Part shown: piece after piece, positions 22,129 through 33,349 of the stretch | Position numbering within the stretch: the stretch's first letter is position 1 | Layout: each line of letters starts with the position of its first letter | Source of the DNA: Puccinia triticina | Lineage: Eukaryota > Basidiomycota > Pucciniomycetes > Pucciniales > Pucciniaceae | Length of the DNA stretch: 64,000 nucleotides | Assembly (NCBI RefSeq): GCF_026914185.1 | Contig: NC_070563.1 | Location: forward strand, 4,113,001-4,177,000 | Direction of reading: 5' to 3' | The notes under the pieces: model-generated | Seen by the model: only the letters and a program-made list of their open reading frames with translations | The model's database searches: none | What the model was told of the DNA's origin: nothing | Position numbers and translations under genes: made by a program

Positions 22129-22455
22129 GTGCTACTGCCTTGCCAGCTGAGAAACTCAAAAGTGAGTGCACTAAAGTTAAGGTTCAGCTGGTGTGGCTAA
22201 GTAGAGTCTTAAAATAGCTTAGCCTGGGCTGTTGAGTAACTTCCAAATATTCCAGGTTGCACCACCCTGGGATTTGTTTTGTATCATGCTTGTTTCAAGG
22301 GGGACTGAACTCCAGTATACTGCATGTCAACTGACACCAGTTTCTTGAGTTTCTTTCATAGTGTGTAGGTCTCCATCTTCAATGAAAAACGTTTACCAGA
22401 TACACTCCATGTATTGTATTTGTTTCAGTGTTGATTGTACAATCACATGTTCTCT

Positions 22456-23739
22456 CTATGTTAACAGGGTGAAAAATACAAAGTATATGTATATGTGATT
22501 TATAACCTGGAAGCTTTGCCTTGGTTCAGTATTCATTATGAATCAGCTTTGGATGCTATGCCAGTTTTTTGACAAGTGATAGTTTTTTTGCATTGTAAAA
22601 CAAAGCAATGAATACAACTGTTTCAAAACTCAAGAAACCAAGTGTATTTGAAGAAGAGAGGGTTAGAATTTCATGCTAAGAATGGTCAAAAACAGGGGAT
22701 ACAAGGGTTGATCTTTTTTCACCAAGAGCAAGTTCATCTTAGCTTTTGAATTTGAAGAGAAAGAATTGATGTGCATGAAAAAAAAACTTTGAAGTGTCTT
22801 TTGAAAGGGAGGGTATTTGGGTTCAGGGACTAAGTATTGTTAGAGGATCCAAGTGAAATCTTCATCATAGCTTACTCTAAACAAGGAAGGGCTATTATTC
22901 AACCAATGGTGCAACAAATGCAATTGTCAGCCTTAGAGCCAGTGCAGCTGGCCTAAAGTCTGCCTTTTTCAACTTTCTTACATCTCAACTACCTTGTATC
23001 TTTTTTGCCTTAGGATTTAAGCTTGTTTTGTATTCAGATTATTCTTCCTTGTGTAATTTAAACCCTAGTTTGAACTGATCACTTTCCCATAGCTCTGCTC
23101 CTTCATAGAGTTCTTGAGTTGTGAAGCACATGCGCAGCAGTGATGTGTAAGTGCTACTGTCACTGAGTGCCCCTAACTACATGTACATATGTGATTATGT
23201 CAGCAAACCTTGAAAATGTTCAAATTCAGGATCCCTCTTGCAGATTGAGTATACACAGACTTCAGATAACCAGAACCACACCCAGAGACAACCCAGGATA
23301 GAGATGGCCCCAGTGGAACCGGGTACTGTTTTTTTTTCTTTCCAAAAAACAGGCATCTGGTACCAGACATGGCACCACCTTACAAGGTACCAGTGGTACC
23401 CTATGGGGGTACCACAGGTACCTCCCAGCCTTTTGGTATCCTGTTCAAGGCTAGGTTGAGAGGACAACATTGAAGGTGCATGTGAGGAACTGAGTTGGGA
23501 TTGGTGGTTGTTCATCAAGAGCATTACCCACAAACAGTCATTGATAGCATCAACCTCTTGATTACCAGAACATACCGGTGTGGTGATTTATATTGGCAAG
23601 TGTCACAGAATGTCCTCTTGGTGATAGCACATCCGGCCAAGCTCAGCATGCATTTGGTGACATAAGCACTGAGGATGATGTCAGAAAAGCACAAAAGAAA
23701 TCTTACAGAAAGTTGCCTACAGGGAAAGTACAGATTGAG
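22456..23739. other. Intergenic, no gene recognised
   Basis: Mostly AT-rich and featureless. At 23299-23440 a fragment starting TAGAGATGGCCCC with repeated GGTACC words resembles the hAT-type MITE at 25274. No gene is supported. Confidence 0.45.
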
Positions 23740-24960
23740 ATGACCCACAGCGGTTGGATTGGATTGGTGGACCGGAGTGGAGGGTGAGAGCTGGACTGCA
23801 GCAGATCAGATTGTGTACTGTTAGCAGCGTTCGCAAGGAAAGCCAAAGTGGGTGGAGCTGGTGAGAGACTGACTGACAGGGGCTAGACAGGGGATGTGGG
23901 ATTTCAAGCATTGGAGAGGAGCGTGTTGAGCTAGTTCACATATTGTCTTTATCTCTTTTCTTCCATTTCCGCCTCCGCGTCCGTATGCCACACACATGTC
24001 ACATTGTTGTTAGTCACCTTTCACATATCCTCATGTACACCTGAGACAGCGGGTGTGGAAGAACCTTTTCCTCATCCTTCCACACCCATCGCACACTCAA
24101 CCCACCTTGTGCCCGCTGTCATCAGGTATGTTCTGTTTCTTGTTTCTCTGTCCTTCTCACTGTCTCTCTGCTCATTTCCTTCTTTGAATGATGATTTGTC
24201 TCACCCATGCAATCCAAATCCTTCCACACCCATCACACACTCAACCTGCCTCGTGCCCGCTGTCATCAGCGCTTGTTCAGCTTATCAGAGCGGAGCATGG
24301 GAGCCAGGCATGTGGAATTCAGGTGGAGATGGCGGACTCACTGAAAAAAAAAACTGTGTCAACTGTGAGCAGTTGACATGCGGTAGCTCTGAGGAAGCTT
24401 GTGGTGTTACACCAGCCTTAATCAAGGTTTGACTCAACCAAATATTCAATGCACAGTCACTGTGAACCTTTCACAGTGACTTTGCCAGCAAAGGCACTTG
24501 TATATTCAGGTGGATTTACAATGGCAGCTTGGCTTGAGTATCCTGCATGTCAACTGCAAGAAGTTGACCAGGGTTTTTTTGCAGTGACTAGTGTGGGATC
24601 AGATGGGAACAGAAGTTGATGAGTTTGGAGGGCTCATGGTTTCTCTGATTTCTTTTGGCTTCTCATCATCTTATTTACTAAGCATTATTGTACTTACACT
24701 TACAGACATACAAGAGTATTAGGAGAGTTTTACGTGACCCTTATATTTACTTGCTTACTATCTGTGGAATTTGTGCTTGCAAAGTGCGGAGATTCATTAC
24801 TTGCAGATTATTACACTGAATATCAGGCTTATTGTGGAGCGCTGAAGATTAGCAGAATGTAGCAGTGCGGAGAAGACATTACCAATAATCACTCAAGCCT
24901 GGATAAAAATCTTGAAGAAGGCAGAAGCGGTCATTTATTTACCGTGAACAACCTTTATTT
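23740..24960 (+). mobile_element. Gypsy LTR remnant, related to 59.4-60.85 kb
   Basis: Several blocks run in the same order as the LTR-like region before the Gypsy gag at 60.9 kb: GGTGAGAGACTGACTGACAG, then TATTGTACTTACACTTACAG, then ACAAGAGTATTAGGAG, then GGAGCGCTGAAG and TTGAAGAAGGCAG. A 50-bp direct duplication beginning TCCTTCCACACCCATC lies at 24075 and 24217. A CACTA-type MITE (24339-24586) interrupts it. No coding part of the retroelement remains here. Both boundaries are approximate. Confidence 0.6.
24339..24586. mobile_element. CACTG-ended CACTA-type MITE (248 bp)
   Basis: It starts CACTGAAAAAAAAAACTGTG and ends TTTTTTTGCAGTG, with subterminal GTTGACATGC near each end. A perfect 3-bp duplication, ACT, flanks it (24336-24338, 24587-24589). 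It is closely related to the MITE at 30530. It sits inside the LTR remnant. Confidence 0.8.
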
Positions 24961-25273
24961 TGACACCTGTCATTGAGAAGGATCAATTGAAAGGGTGGTG
25001 CCCTCTTGATGACTGGTATGTTACTTTCATCAAGAGGGATGTATCTAACACTCTTGATGCTGTACCGGTCATTGAGAGGGTGGTTCACCAAGAGCATCTA
25101 CCTCTTGATGACTGGTCTGTTCCGGGCATTGAGGTACACCAGGGACCTCTGGCAGGGTGGGTGAAACAGAAGTACACCCGGGTGTAATCAGTTTTTTTGC
25201 CCCAAAGCAGGCACCTGGTAGATCTCTTGCTGGCCTCTGCATCCAACACGGCACCGACCCACTGACCCTGTGA
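24587..25273. other. LTR remnant tail and local repeats
   Basis: The first 370 bp belong to the LTR remnant. 24960-25140 holds diverged units of CTCTTGATGACTGGT and CATTGAGAGGGTGGT, the same word family as in several other elements. No gene. Confidence 0.45.
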
Positions 25274-25576
25274 TAGGGATGGCAAAAGGGTACCTGTTTT
25301 CGGGTACCCGGCACTCATGGGCAGGTACCTGCAGACAGGTGGCGGGTGCGGGTGCGGGTGTCCAGTCTAAGTGAAAATTGAGGCAGGTACCCGCACCCGT
25401 GTCAGGTAACTGCATTCAAAATGCCTCCCATACAGGCTAGGTATGTCCCTGGGTAATAGTTGGCGGGTACATGTCTGTTGTTGCAGGTACCCACTGGTGG
25501 TTGCTGGGTGCAGGTGTGGGTGTCAAGAATTAGTGAAAATTTGGGGGAGGTACCCAGGTGCCATATGCCATCCCTA
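25274..25576. mobile_element. hAT-type MITE (303 bp)
   Basis: The termini are TAGGGATGGCA and its complement. A perfect 8-bp duplication, CCCTGTGA, flanks them (25266-25273, 25577-25584). The interior is dense in GGTACC and GCGGGTGCGGGTGCGGGTG words on both strands. TAGGGATGGC-type ends with 8-bp duplications are a common hAT pattern. Diverged relatives lie near 23299, 51446 and 51614. Confidence 0.88.
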
Positions 25577-25584
25577 CCCTGTGA

Positions 25585-26558
25585 CAGTACAGGCACTGAT
25601 GAGGGAAATCTCCAGCCTATCAAGCGGACATTGGTGTCACTGGTGAAATAAACCCACACTAAACCAAGGCAGGCTACTATAAACCTCTGGCAATCCAGCT
25701 TGGTGGTAAACACATGCTCTAGGCTTCTTGCTTGCCCATGGTTTTGAACATAACAAGCCTCTAACCCCACTATATTTCCAACACTTACCCAGCCTTTCTG
25801 GAAATATTCCAACCCTGTACATAGACCTGAAAAATGATATTTTACTACTGTCACCCTCATTGTTAAGTCTCATTGAAATACCGCCCGGGTAAACGCCAGG
25901 CAGTACCAGGTTACTCCAAATGTGTACCACAAAGCTATCTTACCCCCAGGATCACCAACCACAGGCCACTACACTCCCAGTATCACCACCAGGAATATTG
26001 ACAGATAGTACCCTTTTTCACTGAACCTTGAGTATCTCAGAGGTACACCTTGATGTCTCTTGACTGCTTTCTCTCCCTTTTTGCTTTTGATCTTTTCTTT
26101 TGATTGCAGTTCTAAATATATACAGACCTCTTATCCAAAGGATCCCTCAGATTGAAAATCCTTCTTTCTCTGTGGTTTTTGTAAGAAACAAACCACATAG
26201 GTTTACCTTTAAAGACCCTTGACTATCATCTAAATAGTCTAAATTGTTTTGGCTGATTAGAATTTTCTAATTCAGATTCCTTCCATGTTTCATTTGGGGG
26301 GTTTAAAGTTGACTCCTGCACTTTTTCAGGACCAAAATTCAGGAAACAAAAAGTCCCAGCCAAAAATCTCCAGAACTTCCTGCAACTTTGAATCACCCAT
26401 TTTATCCCATCTGTTGTTGCAATCCATTCAGGGCCCACACAATCAGGAAAAAAGTTAAGTCCAAAACTTGTCCATCTCATCATGATCCAATGGCTGGGCC
26501 AGAGTCCAGACCAGCCATCAATTGCATTCAATGGCCAGTCAACACTGTCCATAATTTC
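25585..26558. other. Intergenic, no gene recognised
   Basis: No coding or RNA feature is supported. The stretch ends at the TG that opens the Copia 5' LTR. Confidence 0.45.
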
Positions 26559-27179
26559 TGTTGTGACATAGATGTCACAGGCATCTCCGTGACTTGCCGC
26601 AGCACAAACCATACTCCTCTTCCTGGATAATCCCGGGCAGAGGAGAGTTCTACACGGAATCTACAGAGTTTGAGCCTCCCTAGTCTCAATAGGTTATGAG
26701 CCTTCTCAATCTATAAACAAGGACTCAGACTCAAAATTTTCACCGATCCAACTCACAAATAGACGTTTTGACCCAACGGTTATACCCTTTTGACCGGTAG
26801 CTCAGGGTAGAGCTTAATTGTCTGTCATTGGGAGGGTCAGTGTTACTTTGCTGTAACGCTGTGAGGTACTTTGGTATAAGCAGACTCCGCAATCCCCTCT
26901 CTCTATCTCTGAACGTTGTTGATTGAACTTACCTGAATAAGCTAAGCGGACTAGCCATCCAGCTTATTACGGTAGTGTGGCCCACCTACCGGTGCAGAAA
27001 AGGAAGTCTTGTGATGCATTGTTCTACTCCTTCTTTTTAATTCATCTCTTATAACGTGGGTGCTTCTCAGTGTTATGGTGAGTGGCACTGTCCTTTTCAA
27101 ACCTTCAATTACCTTTTTCTCCCTATCTTTGACCACACCACTCCTTTTTTTCTTCCTTGCTTGTTCTCCACACGGCGAA

Positions 27180-30100
27180 ATGTCTCGACGGGGCTCAATT
27201 CAATCCGATGGCGAAGATTTCGTGCCAGATGGCGGGGCTAGGATGGCCAATCTTTTCAAATTGATTGCTGGGAGTTCATGGGAAACCGTACAGGAGACAA
27301 AACGATCCGACCAGCAGCATCGACGACTTGCCAACAAACTGCGCCCGCTGCAACTGGGTCAGGCTCCACACATCCAAGAGGACTTGCACCGCACCAAACA
27401 CAACCGCCAGCCGGACCAATACCTCCAGCAAACAACCTTACGCGGGCCCAACAAGATTTCCTCGCTGTGAAATTGCAGTTAGAGAAGGAAAAGCTAGTTA
27501 GCCAGACGGCTAAGCTCATCAATGACCGGTGGAACAACAAGAAATGTCTGGCTGCAAATTGAACCAATCTAGCGAGGTGGTTGAACAAACTTAGCGAAAT
27601 CGGTACCGCCCATATGTCAAACGGTGATTTCTTCTTCAAACCAATCACCAATCTGAATTTTGAGAAGATCGCCAGGATAGTTGTCCTTGAAGGTGTCCAT
27701 GGATCATTGGTGCCCAATCTTCAACAATCAAACTCCACACTTGAAATGCTATCTCTCCTGTCGTCTTGCGTGCGGCACAAATGAATGTTTTCAACCGTTT
27801 CCTCAGTTTCTCCGTGGACAAATGCGAGAGTACTGGTCTGACGTCATCAATGAGGAACCTCTACATGGAATGGAACAACCTCAACATCAGGATTCACCTG
27901 GATGCTTTTTTTGGGTTCATTTTTCAGAGAGCTGTTATGAAATCCTTGGCATCTTTCAAGAAGGATTTCAAGCAGCGCATCGAGAACGCAATGCAGAATG
28001 ACAAATCTAAAAGCATGCCGAAATTTGAATTTTTTGGTAAACACCTACAATGTCTGTTTAAAACAACATGAAGATTCAACATCCACCAAAGGGACCTTGG
28101 CAAATTCCTCAGCACCATTGGTACTGTTGGCAACAAATGACAGCAACAATTTTGACTTCAAAGCTTTCCTGGCAGACGTTCCGGAAGACAACTGGCCGGA
28201 TGTGTTGGATTTTTATGCAGCAACAGCGCATTGGTGTTGGCAGTGCGGTGCTGCGGATCATTATCTGCATGACTGCCCACAGCGAGTGAAGTCAAACCAG
28301 ATCAACAAACAACTTCGCGGTCTGGGTGTGTCGCCTTTTCTGCAACCGGTAACCAGAACACAAGCAACATTTGTCGGTTCTCTCTACACCCAACCCACCA
28401 ATTCCCCAACTCAACTTTTGGCACCCTCCAGAGCCCCCCCATGTCCAACCTTCAAGTGCAAGCAAAACGGCTAGCCGACTACTATTGACCCCAATATGCT
28501 GCAAACACCAATCAACAACATGTGCCAATTTCCTCAACTTCAACTGTAACAACTTTGGCTGGGGGAGGGGCGTCTGCGCAACTCATGGAGATTGGTGAAA
28601 TTCCAGTTGATCTCAATCATCTGGATTTCAAGAATATGGCGCTTGGGGACGACTTTGTGAGTAATCCTGCCATTTTTGATACTGGCGCATCTCACCACTT
28701 CACTGGGATGCACCAGCTTCTTCATGATTTCAAACCACTCTCTAAGCCCTTGCCACTGTTGGTAGCTACCGCCAGCAACCAATCCTTCATCACTGGTGTG
28801 GAAAGCCTCCATTTCCTCAAGCCATCCGGCCAATTGATCGTACTTTGTGGTGTACTCTACTGTGAGGATGCCTGATCTACATTGGTCTCAATGGCAGAAT
28901 TAAGGAAAGCTAATGCACTTGTGTTCTATGACAACAACAAAGAACAGTTTGACATATTTTTGGCAAACTGTCAAGTTGCTTTCAGCTGCGTGTGGGAAGC
29001 AAAACACAATCGTTGGTACTTACCACACCACATGGTGAAGGATGATTGGCATGGCGGAGCGGCAGGGGATAATGTCTCTGTTTTCTTCTCTTTTGGATTC
29101 TTCTCTTTCTGTTTTACCTGCTCTCTCAAATACTTCTCCTTTTTCTGTTTCTCAATCCTCTTCTTTTTCCTCTGTTTCTCCTATTTCTTCTTTCTCTCAG
29201 ACAAACGTCTCAGACATTTCCAGCTTTCATGTTTCTTCAAAACTCCCTGCTGTCAAAATCTTGTTTCCTATGTGCCAGAGTAAAATTGCTAGTTCTCTTA
29301 CGACACCAACTGATCTACCTGCCGAAGGCCTATCCTTCAATGTGGCTAAGGCAAAAAGCAGCGGGTCTAATCTGTTTGAAGAGAAGGTACCAGCAATTAT
29401 GGACAAAACCTGTGAGTTTCCCTCTCTCACAAACAATGAGAAGTGGCTTTTGCTGTACCACCGCATGTTTGGTCATGCTGGACTTTGAGTGATTCGGAGG
29501 CTGATCAAAGAGAAAGTGGGTTTGGGCCTACCCAAAGAGCTGCCACCAGGCTCAATCCACTGTCCTACTTGTATGATCAACAAGTTCACTAAACTGAAAC
29601 CTCTGGGCAAAGGCAATTGGAATGCAAAAAAAATGGAGATATGGGCCGCTGACCTAGTAGGACCTTTTCAAGTTCCTGCGGTGGGAGGGAACTATATCCT
29701 CACCATGCGAGATGTAGCTACTGGCTACAACTTAGTCAACGTACTTAAAGCCAAGTCTGAGGCGAACACAGCAATCATTGACACCATCAAGTGGCTAGAA
29801 AATGGGGCTAATCTATCTGTCAAGATCCTTTGAAGTGACAACGGTGGAAAATTTGCCAACAAAACATTGGAAGAATTCTTCCTCAGTAAGGGTCCAGGGA
29901 ATACATACTGAGAGGGCGCTACCCTATCATCACTACCAGAACAGTATGATTGAGCGCTTCAATCAAACTATACAAGCCATGGCAAGGACGGTCCCGTCCA
30001 ACTACGCGGCAGACTATTTGGGTAAGACATTTATTACGCAATGCTCTTTGCGTAGATTTTCTTGGTTATCTACATTGTGACAACCAGTCTGCAATCAAGG

Positions 30101-30297
30101 TTTCTACTGAAAATGCTTCTAACAAAAGGACGAGACATTCTGACAGAGATTTCTACATCACCAATGAAGCCCTATTTCAAAAGAAAACAGTGTTACACTG
30201 GGTAAGTACAAAAGATCAAATAGCTGATAGCTTCACAAAAATCTTAGGTCCGGAACTTTTCACTAAATTGCGCGGCCTAGTTCTATGTGATGAATGA
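27180..30297 (+). pseudogene. Copia gag-pol remnant, RT missing
   Basis: Pieces of a Copia polyprotein lie in order but in changing frames with several stops. Gag begins MSRRGSIQSDGEDF at 27180. The zinc knuckle CWQCGAADHYLHDC is near 28231-28272. The protease motif FDTGASHHFTG is near 28674. The GAG-pre-integrase HRMFGHAGL is near 29461. The integrase contains ADLVGPFQVP and SMIERFNQTIQAMART near 29650-29980. The next recognisable part is the RNase H end (CDNQSAIKVSTENASNKRTR, then WVSTKDQIADSFTKIL) from about 30078. About 40 bp separates these, so the rest of the integrase and the whole reverse transcriptase are deleted. It cannot encode a working element. Confidence 0.88.
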
Positions 30298-30405
30298 TGT
30301 TTTATTTTCAGCTTTTCATTTTTTTTCTCTCCTTTTGTCTTCTATTATTTTCTTCATTTCTTTTCCCTCTGCTTGTATGTACGGTAGCGTCTGCGGCAAG
30401 AGGGG

Positions 30406-30790
30406 TGTTGTGACATAGATGTCACAGGAATCTCCGTGACTCGCCGCAGCACAAACCATACTCCTCTTCCCATAAAATCCCGGGTGGAGGAGAGTTCTAC
30501 ACAGAATCTACAGAGTTTGAGCCTCCCTACACTGCAAAAAAAACTTGGTCAACTGCTTGCAGTTGACACGCAGGATACTTGAGTCAAGCTGCCATTGTAG
30601 CTCCACCTGGATGCACAAGTGCCTTGGTTGGCACAGTCACTGTGCAAGGTGCCCAGTGACTGTGCATTGAAGCTTGGGTTGAGTCAAACCTTGAGTAAGG
30701 CTGGTGTAACACCACAAGCTTTCTCAGAGTTACCACATGTCAACTGCTCACAGTTGACACGGTTTTTTTTTTGCAGTGCTAGTCTCAATA
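30406..30790 (+). repeat. Copia 3' LTR, interrupted and truncated
   Basis: It matches the 5' LTR (26559-26691) with scattered substitutions. The match is split after GAGCCTCCCTA by the 249-bp MITE and resumes with a duplicated CTA, then GTCTCAATA, after which similarity stops. Confidence 0.85.
30530..30778. mobile_element. CACTG-ended CACTA-type MITE in the 3' LTR (249 bp)
   Basis: It starts CACTGCAAAAAAAACTTGGT and ends TTTTTTTTTTGCAGTG. CTA is duplicated at 30527-30529 and 30779-30781. The equivalent place in the 5' LTR (about 26679-26683) reads CCCTAGTC with a single CTA, which is the uninterrupted site. This confirms both boundaries. Subterminal CAGTTGACA motifs match the copy at 24339. 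Confidence 0.92.
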
Positions 30791-30859
30791 ATTTCAACAA
30801 ACTTGTACATAAACCCCACAGCTTTGATGACCCGGTCCGGTTGTCAATTCACAAGTGGG

Positions 30860-31460
30860 TAACCAATACCCCACCACTCAATGACCTGACCCAGTCATCA
30901 AGTGCTTGATGTCCCAGTCACCCAGTATTTGTGTTGATACAGACTCCCCTTGATGAACGGTTTGATCATCAAGTGGGTGTGTATCCTCAATGACCGGGTC
31001 TGGCCATTGAGTGGAGTGTGTACCATCCACTCAATGACTGGGTATGGCCATTAAGTGGAGTGTGTACCATTCACTCAATGACTGGTTCTGGCCATTAAGT
31101 GGAGTGTGTACCATCCACTCAATGGCTGGGTCATACACACCCCACTCAATGTCTTTGTCACCCGGTCATTGAGTGGATACATACACACCCCACTCAATGC
31201 CCCCGTCACCTGGTTATTGAGTGGATACACACCCCACTCAATGTCTTTGTCACCCGGTCATTGAGTGGATACATACACACCCCACTCAATGCCCCCGTCA
31301 CCTGGTTATTGAGTGGATACACACCCCACTCAATGGCCCAGTCCCCCGGTCATCAATTTGATACACACCCCACTCAATGGCCCGGCCACCCCGGTCATTG
31401 AGTGGATACACACCCACTTGATGATCAACCTGGTCATTGAGTGGAGTAACTGAGGAGTGT
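30860..31460. repeat. Tandem array of CACTCAATG / CATTGAGTGG units
   Basis: Imperfect inverted and direct units of ATTGAGTGGATACACACCCC and CACTCAATG fill this stretch. Within it a block of about 92 bp, beginning GTCTTTGTCACCCGGTCATT, occurs twice in succession from about 31150 and 31242. No coding meaning. Confidence 0.75.
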
Positions 31461-32190
31461 CCAGAGGATGTCTGGGGGGAATCCAGCGGACACAAGGTGC
31501 GCTGAGTGTCACTTGGATGTTTCCGGATGCGTCCAGATGATGCTTGGCTCTCCAATCCATCAGTTGGATACAAAAAAAAAACCGTCCATCAGACACTCTC
31601 AATCTCCAAAACTTCAGCATCCATTGGATACTCTGTCTGGAGTGTCCAATGGACACCAAAAACCACTGTCCATTCAACACTCTTGATCAAGAGTGTCCAA
31701 TGGACACCATAAATCACCATCCATCAGACACTTGGGCTGGAGTGTCCAAAGGATGTTATCACAGGTCAACCATTGGACACTCTTGGCACAATTTTCCAAT
31801 GGCTGCATCTTGCACTGTCTTGATTTTTACAGCGCAAGATGTTCAGCTGCCTGTTTGGGTGGCAAAGGGGGTCTGCTGTCCCTATATGAACTTACTGTCA
31901 AAGGAGTTCCTCAATTGCATGATCTCTTAGTTGGTAAACTTGAGGGGTCTCTCTGTTCCTGCAGCTCGTGGGCGCGCAGCCTTCTACAAGCAGGTTGTGT
32001 GTTTGAGTCACACTGTTCTCAGTGCATCCCCCTTCCTCTCCATACTCACCCCCTGACACATGCCTTGTTGAGTGCACTGCATGCCGCAGCATCGCGGCAC
32101 CCGCATGAGATTGGAAGCCAATCTCCTGACATTGTAGCACCAGGGGAGACTTTGGTGCACTCTCCAGAGAGTGCCAGAGTCTAATTTTAT
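31440..32190 (+). repeat. Dispersed repeat, copy 1 (pairs with 33350-34000)
   Basis: It shares with the second copy, in the same order, GTGTCCAGAGGAT, AAGGTGCGCTGAG, CCAGATGATGCTTGGC, then CCGTCCATCAGACACTCTCA, TGGACACCAAAAACCACTGT, and a tRNA-promoter-like tail (TGATCTCTTAGT-GGTAA... followed by GTTTGAG). The two copies are direct repeats about 1.9 kb apart and diverged. The tail suggests a SINE-like component, but no cloverleaf forms. Confidence 0.6.
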
Positions 32191-32359
32191 GTTGTTCTGG
32201 GTCTGATGTGAGTCAGATGTGGATTAGTAAATGATTGATAAATTCTTCAGAAGTCAATGGGAAGTGTGTCAGAAGTGATGTGGAATTATCACAGGACCTT
32301 TTGCAATGTTTTATAGAACCATTTAGTTTTCTAAGGATAACTTAATTACAATCTGTCAT

Positions 32360-32524
32360 GAAATCATAAAATTTTCATTACATAAAAACATAAATCATAA
32401 AAATTTCAAATGATGATTTTATATGTACCATTTTAAAAATGTTGCTCTAATTTGAGTGTTTGGGTGTACATATTTTTTTCACCTCAGAATTTTATGATTT
32501 TATGCAAGTCAACTTTGAACACCC
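32360..32524 (-). mobile_element. TA-flanked MITE, copy 3, truncated
   Basis: This aligns in reverse orientation with the MITE at 14690, including GAGTGTTTGGGTG, TTTTATGATTTTATG and the end CAACTTTGAACACCC followed by TA. The other end is missing: similarity begins abruptly at GAAATCATAAAATTTTC. Confidence 0.65.
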
Positions 32525-33349
32525 TAATTTATGGTGAATTTCTGTTGATCAATTTTCTATGTCAAAGGGGTTCCAAACAACGTGAATGTGACTTGTGGGG
32601 GCTTTCATGGCTTTCTGACCACTTTTTACTTGTAATGGAGCTGTGAAAGGCCCCTCCAGTGATCTGTCACCCTAATGTACGCGCGTACACAAAGGTGACA
32701 TTGGCAAAGTGGAAAAACAAATCACATGCATGTGCATGGAGACATTGGAAAACAAACAAACACAAAACCAAATCACAAGCTTATATATGTTGAGAAGCCA
32801 GGATGTCTATCTGAAATCTGGGACCACACACCTCCAAGCTTGACTTGAATCATATTTTCACCCTACTTTCATCCTTTTTTGGCTCAATTCTAGATGATAC
32901 CGGCTTTCATTAGTTTAGGGAAATATGCCAATTCAGATGGGCCTTTCACATCATTCTAACAGGGGTGTACATGTTGCTGATCTGCAGCAGGCCCAACCTG
33001 CAATTTTTAAAAAACTTACACACGCAAACATGACAGTTACATTACATAGCAAAGTGAAAAAAATGACCACCTTCATGCGCACATAAAAAAATACAAATTG
33101 AACCCCAATAATTCATCTCAATTACCAAACAGTTCAAATTGAATTATGACTTGATTGCGGCCATTGTGTCTTAGTGGTTTCAACCACATTCCAGTTGTGT
33201 TCCAGTTGACTTCTGCATGAATTCTGGATGGTTTATGCATGAATCCAGGATCAGTTTCAGATCATTTGTGGATTTGTTCCAGAATTTTTCATTAATTCTT
33301 ACACTACACCACAGGGTGCATTCCTGGAAAGTCCCTGCATCCCACGGAC
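32525..33349. other. Intergenic, no gene recognised
   Basis: AT-rich sequence with no supported coding, RNA or repeat feature. Confidence 0.45.

Larger units (their letters stand above)
19281..22363. mobile_element. CACTA-type non-autonomous element (3.08 kb)
   Basis: The ends read CACTGTGAAAAAAAACTCAA and the complement of CACTATGAAAGAAACTCAAG, each followed by a CAGTTGACATGCA-like segment. A perfect 3-bp duplication, TGT, lies at 19278-19280 and 22364-22366. The subterminal motif GTTGACATGC is shared with the small CACTA-type MITEs in this window. No transposase frame survives. The interior is a palindrome ladder (19560-20880) and a nested element (21257-22128). Dense subterminal repeats are known in CACTA elements, where they bind the element's own proteins. 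Confidence 0.75.
19131..22455. repeat. Outer inverted repeat enclosing the CACTA-type element
   Basis: About 80 bp on the left (19131-19216) and right (22364-22455) are inverted copies sharing AACACTGAAACAAATACAAT and CATGGAGTGTATCTGGTAAA. On the left, a 64-bp hairpin with arms TAGCCAT/ATGGCT and GGACATGT is interposed between this repeat and the CACTA terminus. On the right the repeat abuts the terminus directly. The arms may be an extended terminal repeat of the element or an older palindrome that it entered. Confidence 0.6.
26559..30790 (+). mobile_element. Decayed Ty1/Copia LTR retrotransposon
   Basis: The 5' LTR starts TGTTGTGACATAGATGTCAC at 26559 and the 3' LTR has the same start at 30406. 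A purine tract, GCAAGAGGGG, lies just before the 3' LTR. The LTRs align as far as TCTCAATA (26691 and 30790); beyond this the 3' LTR diverges, so its distal part is missing. The 5' LTR probably extends further, but I cannot fix its end. Between them lies a broken gag-pol. A CACTA-type MITE sits in the 3' LTR. Confidence 0.85.

Noticed and set aside
26800..26880. tRNA-like GGTAGCTCAGGGTAGAGC in the Copia 5' LTR region
   Set aside because: Only an A-box-like word is present; no T arm or acceptor pairing can be drawn.
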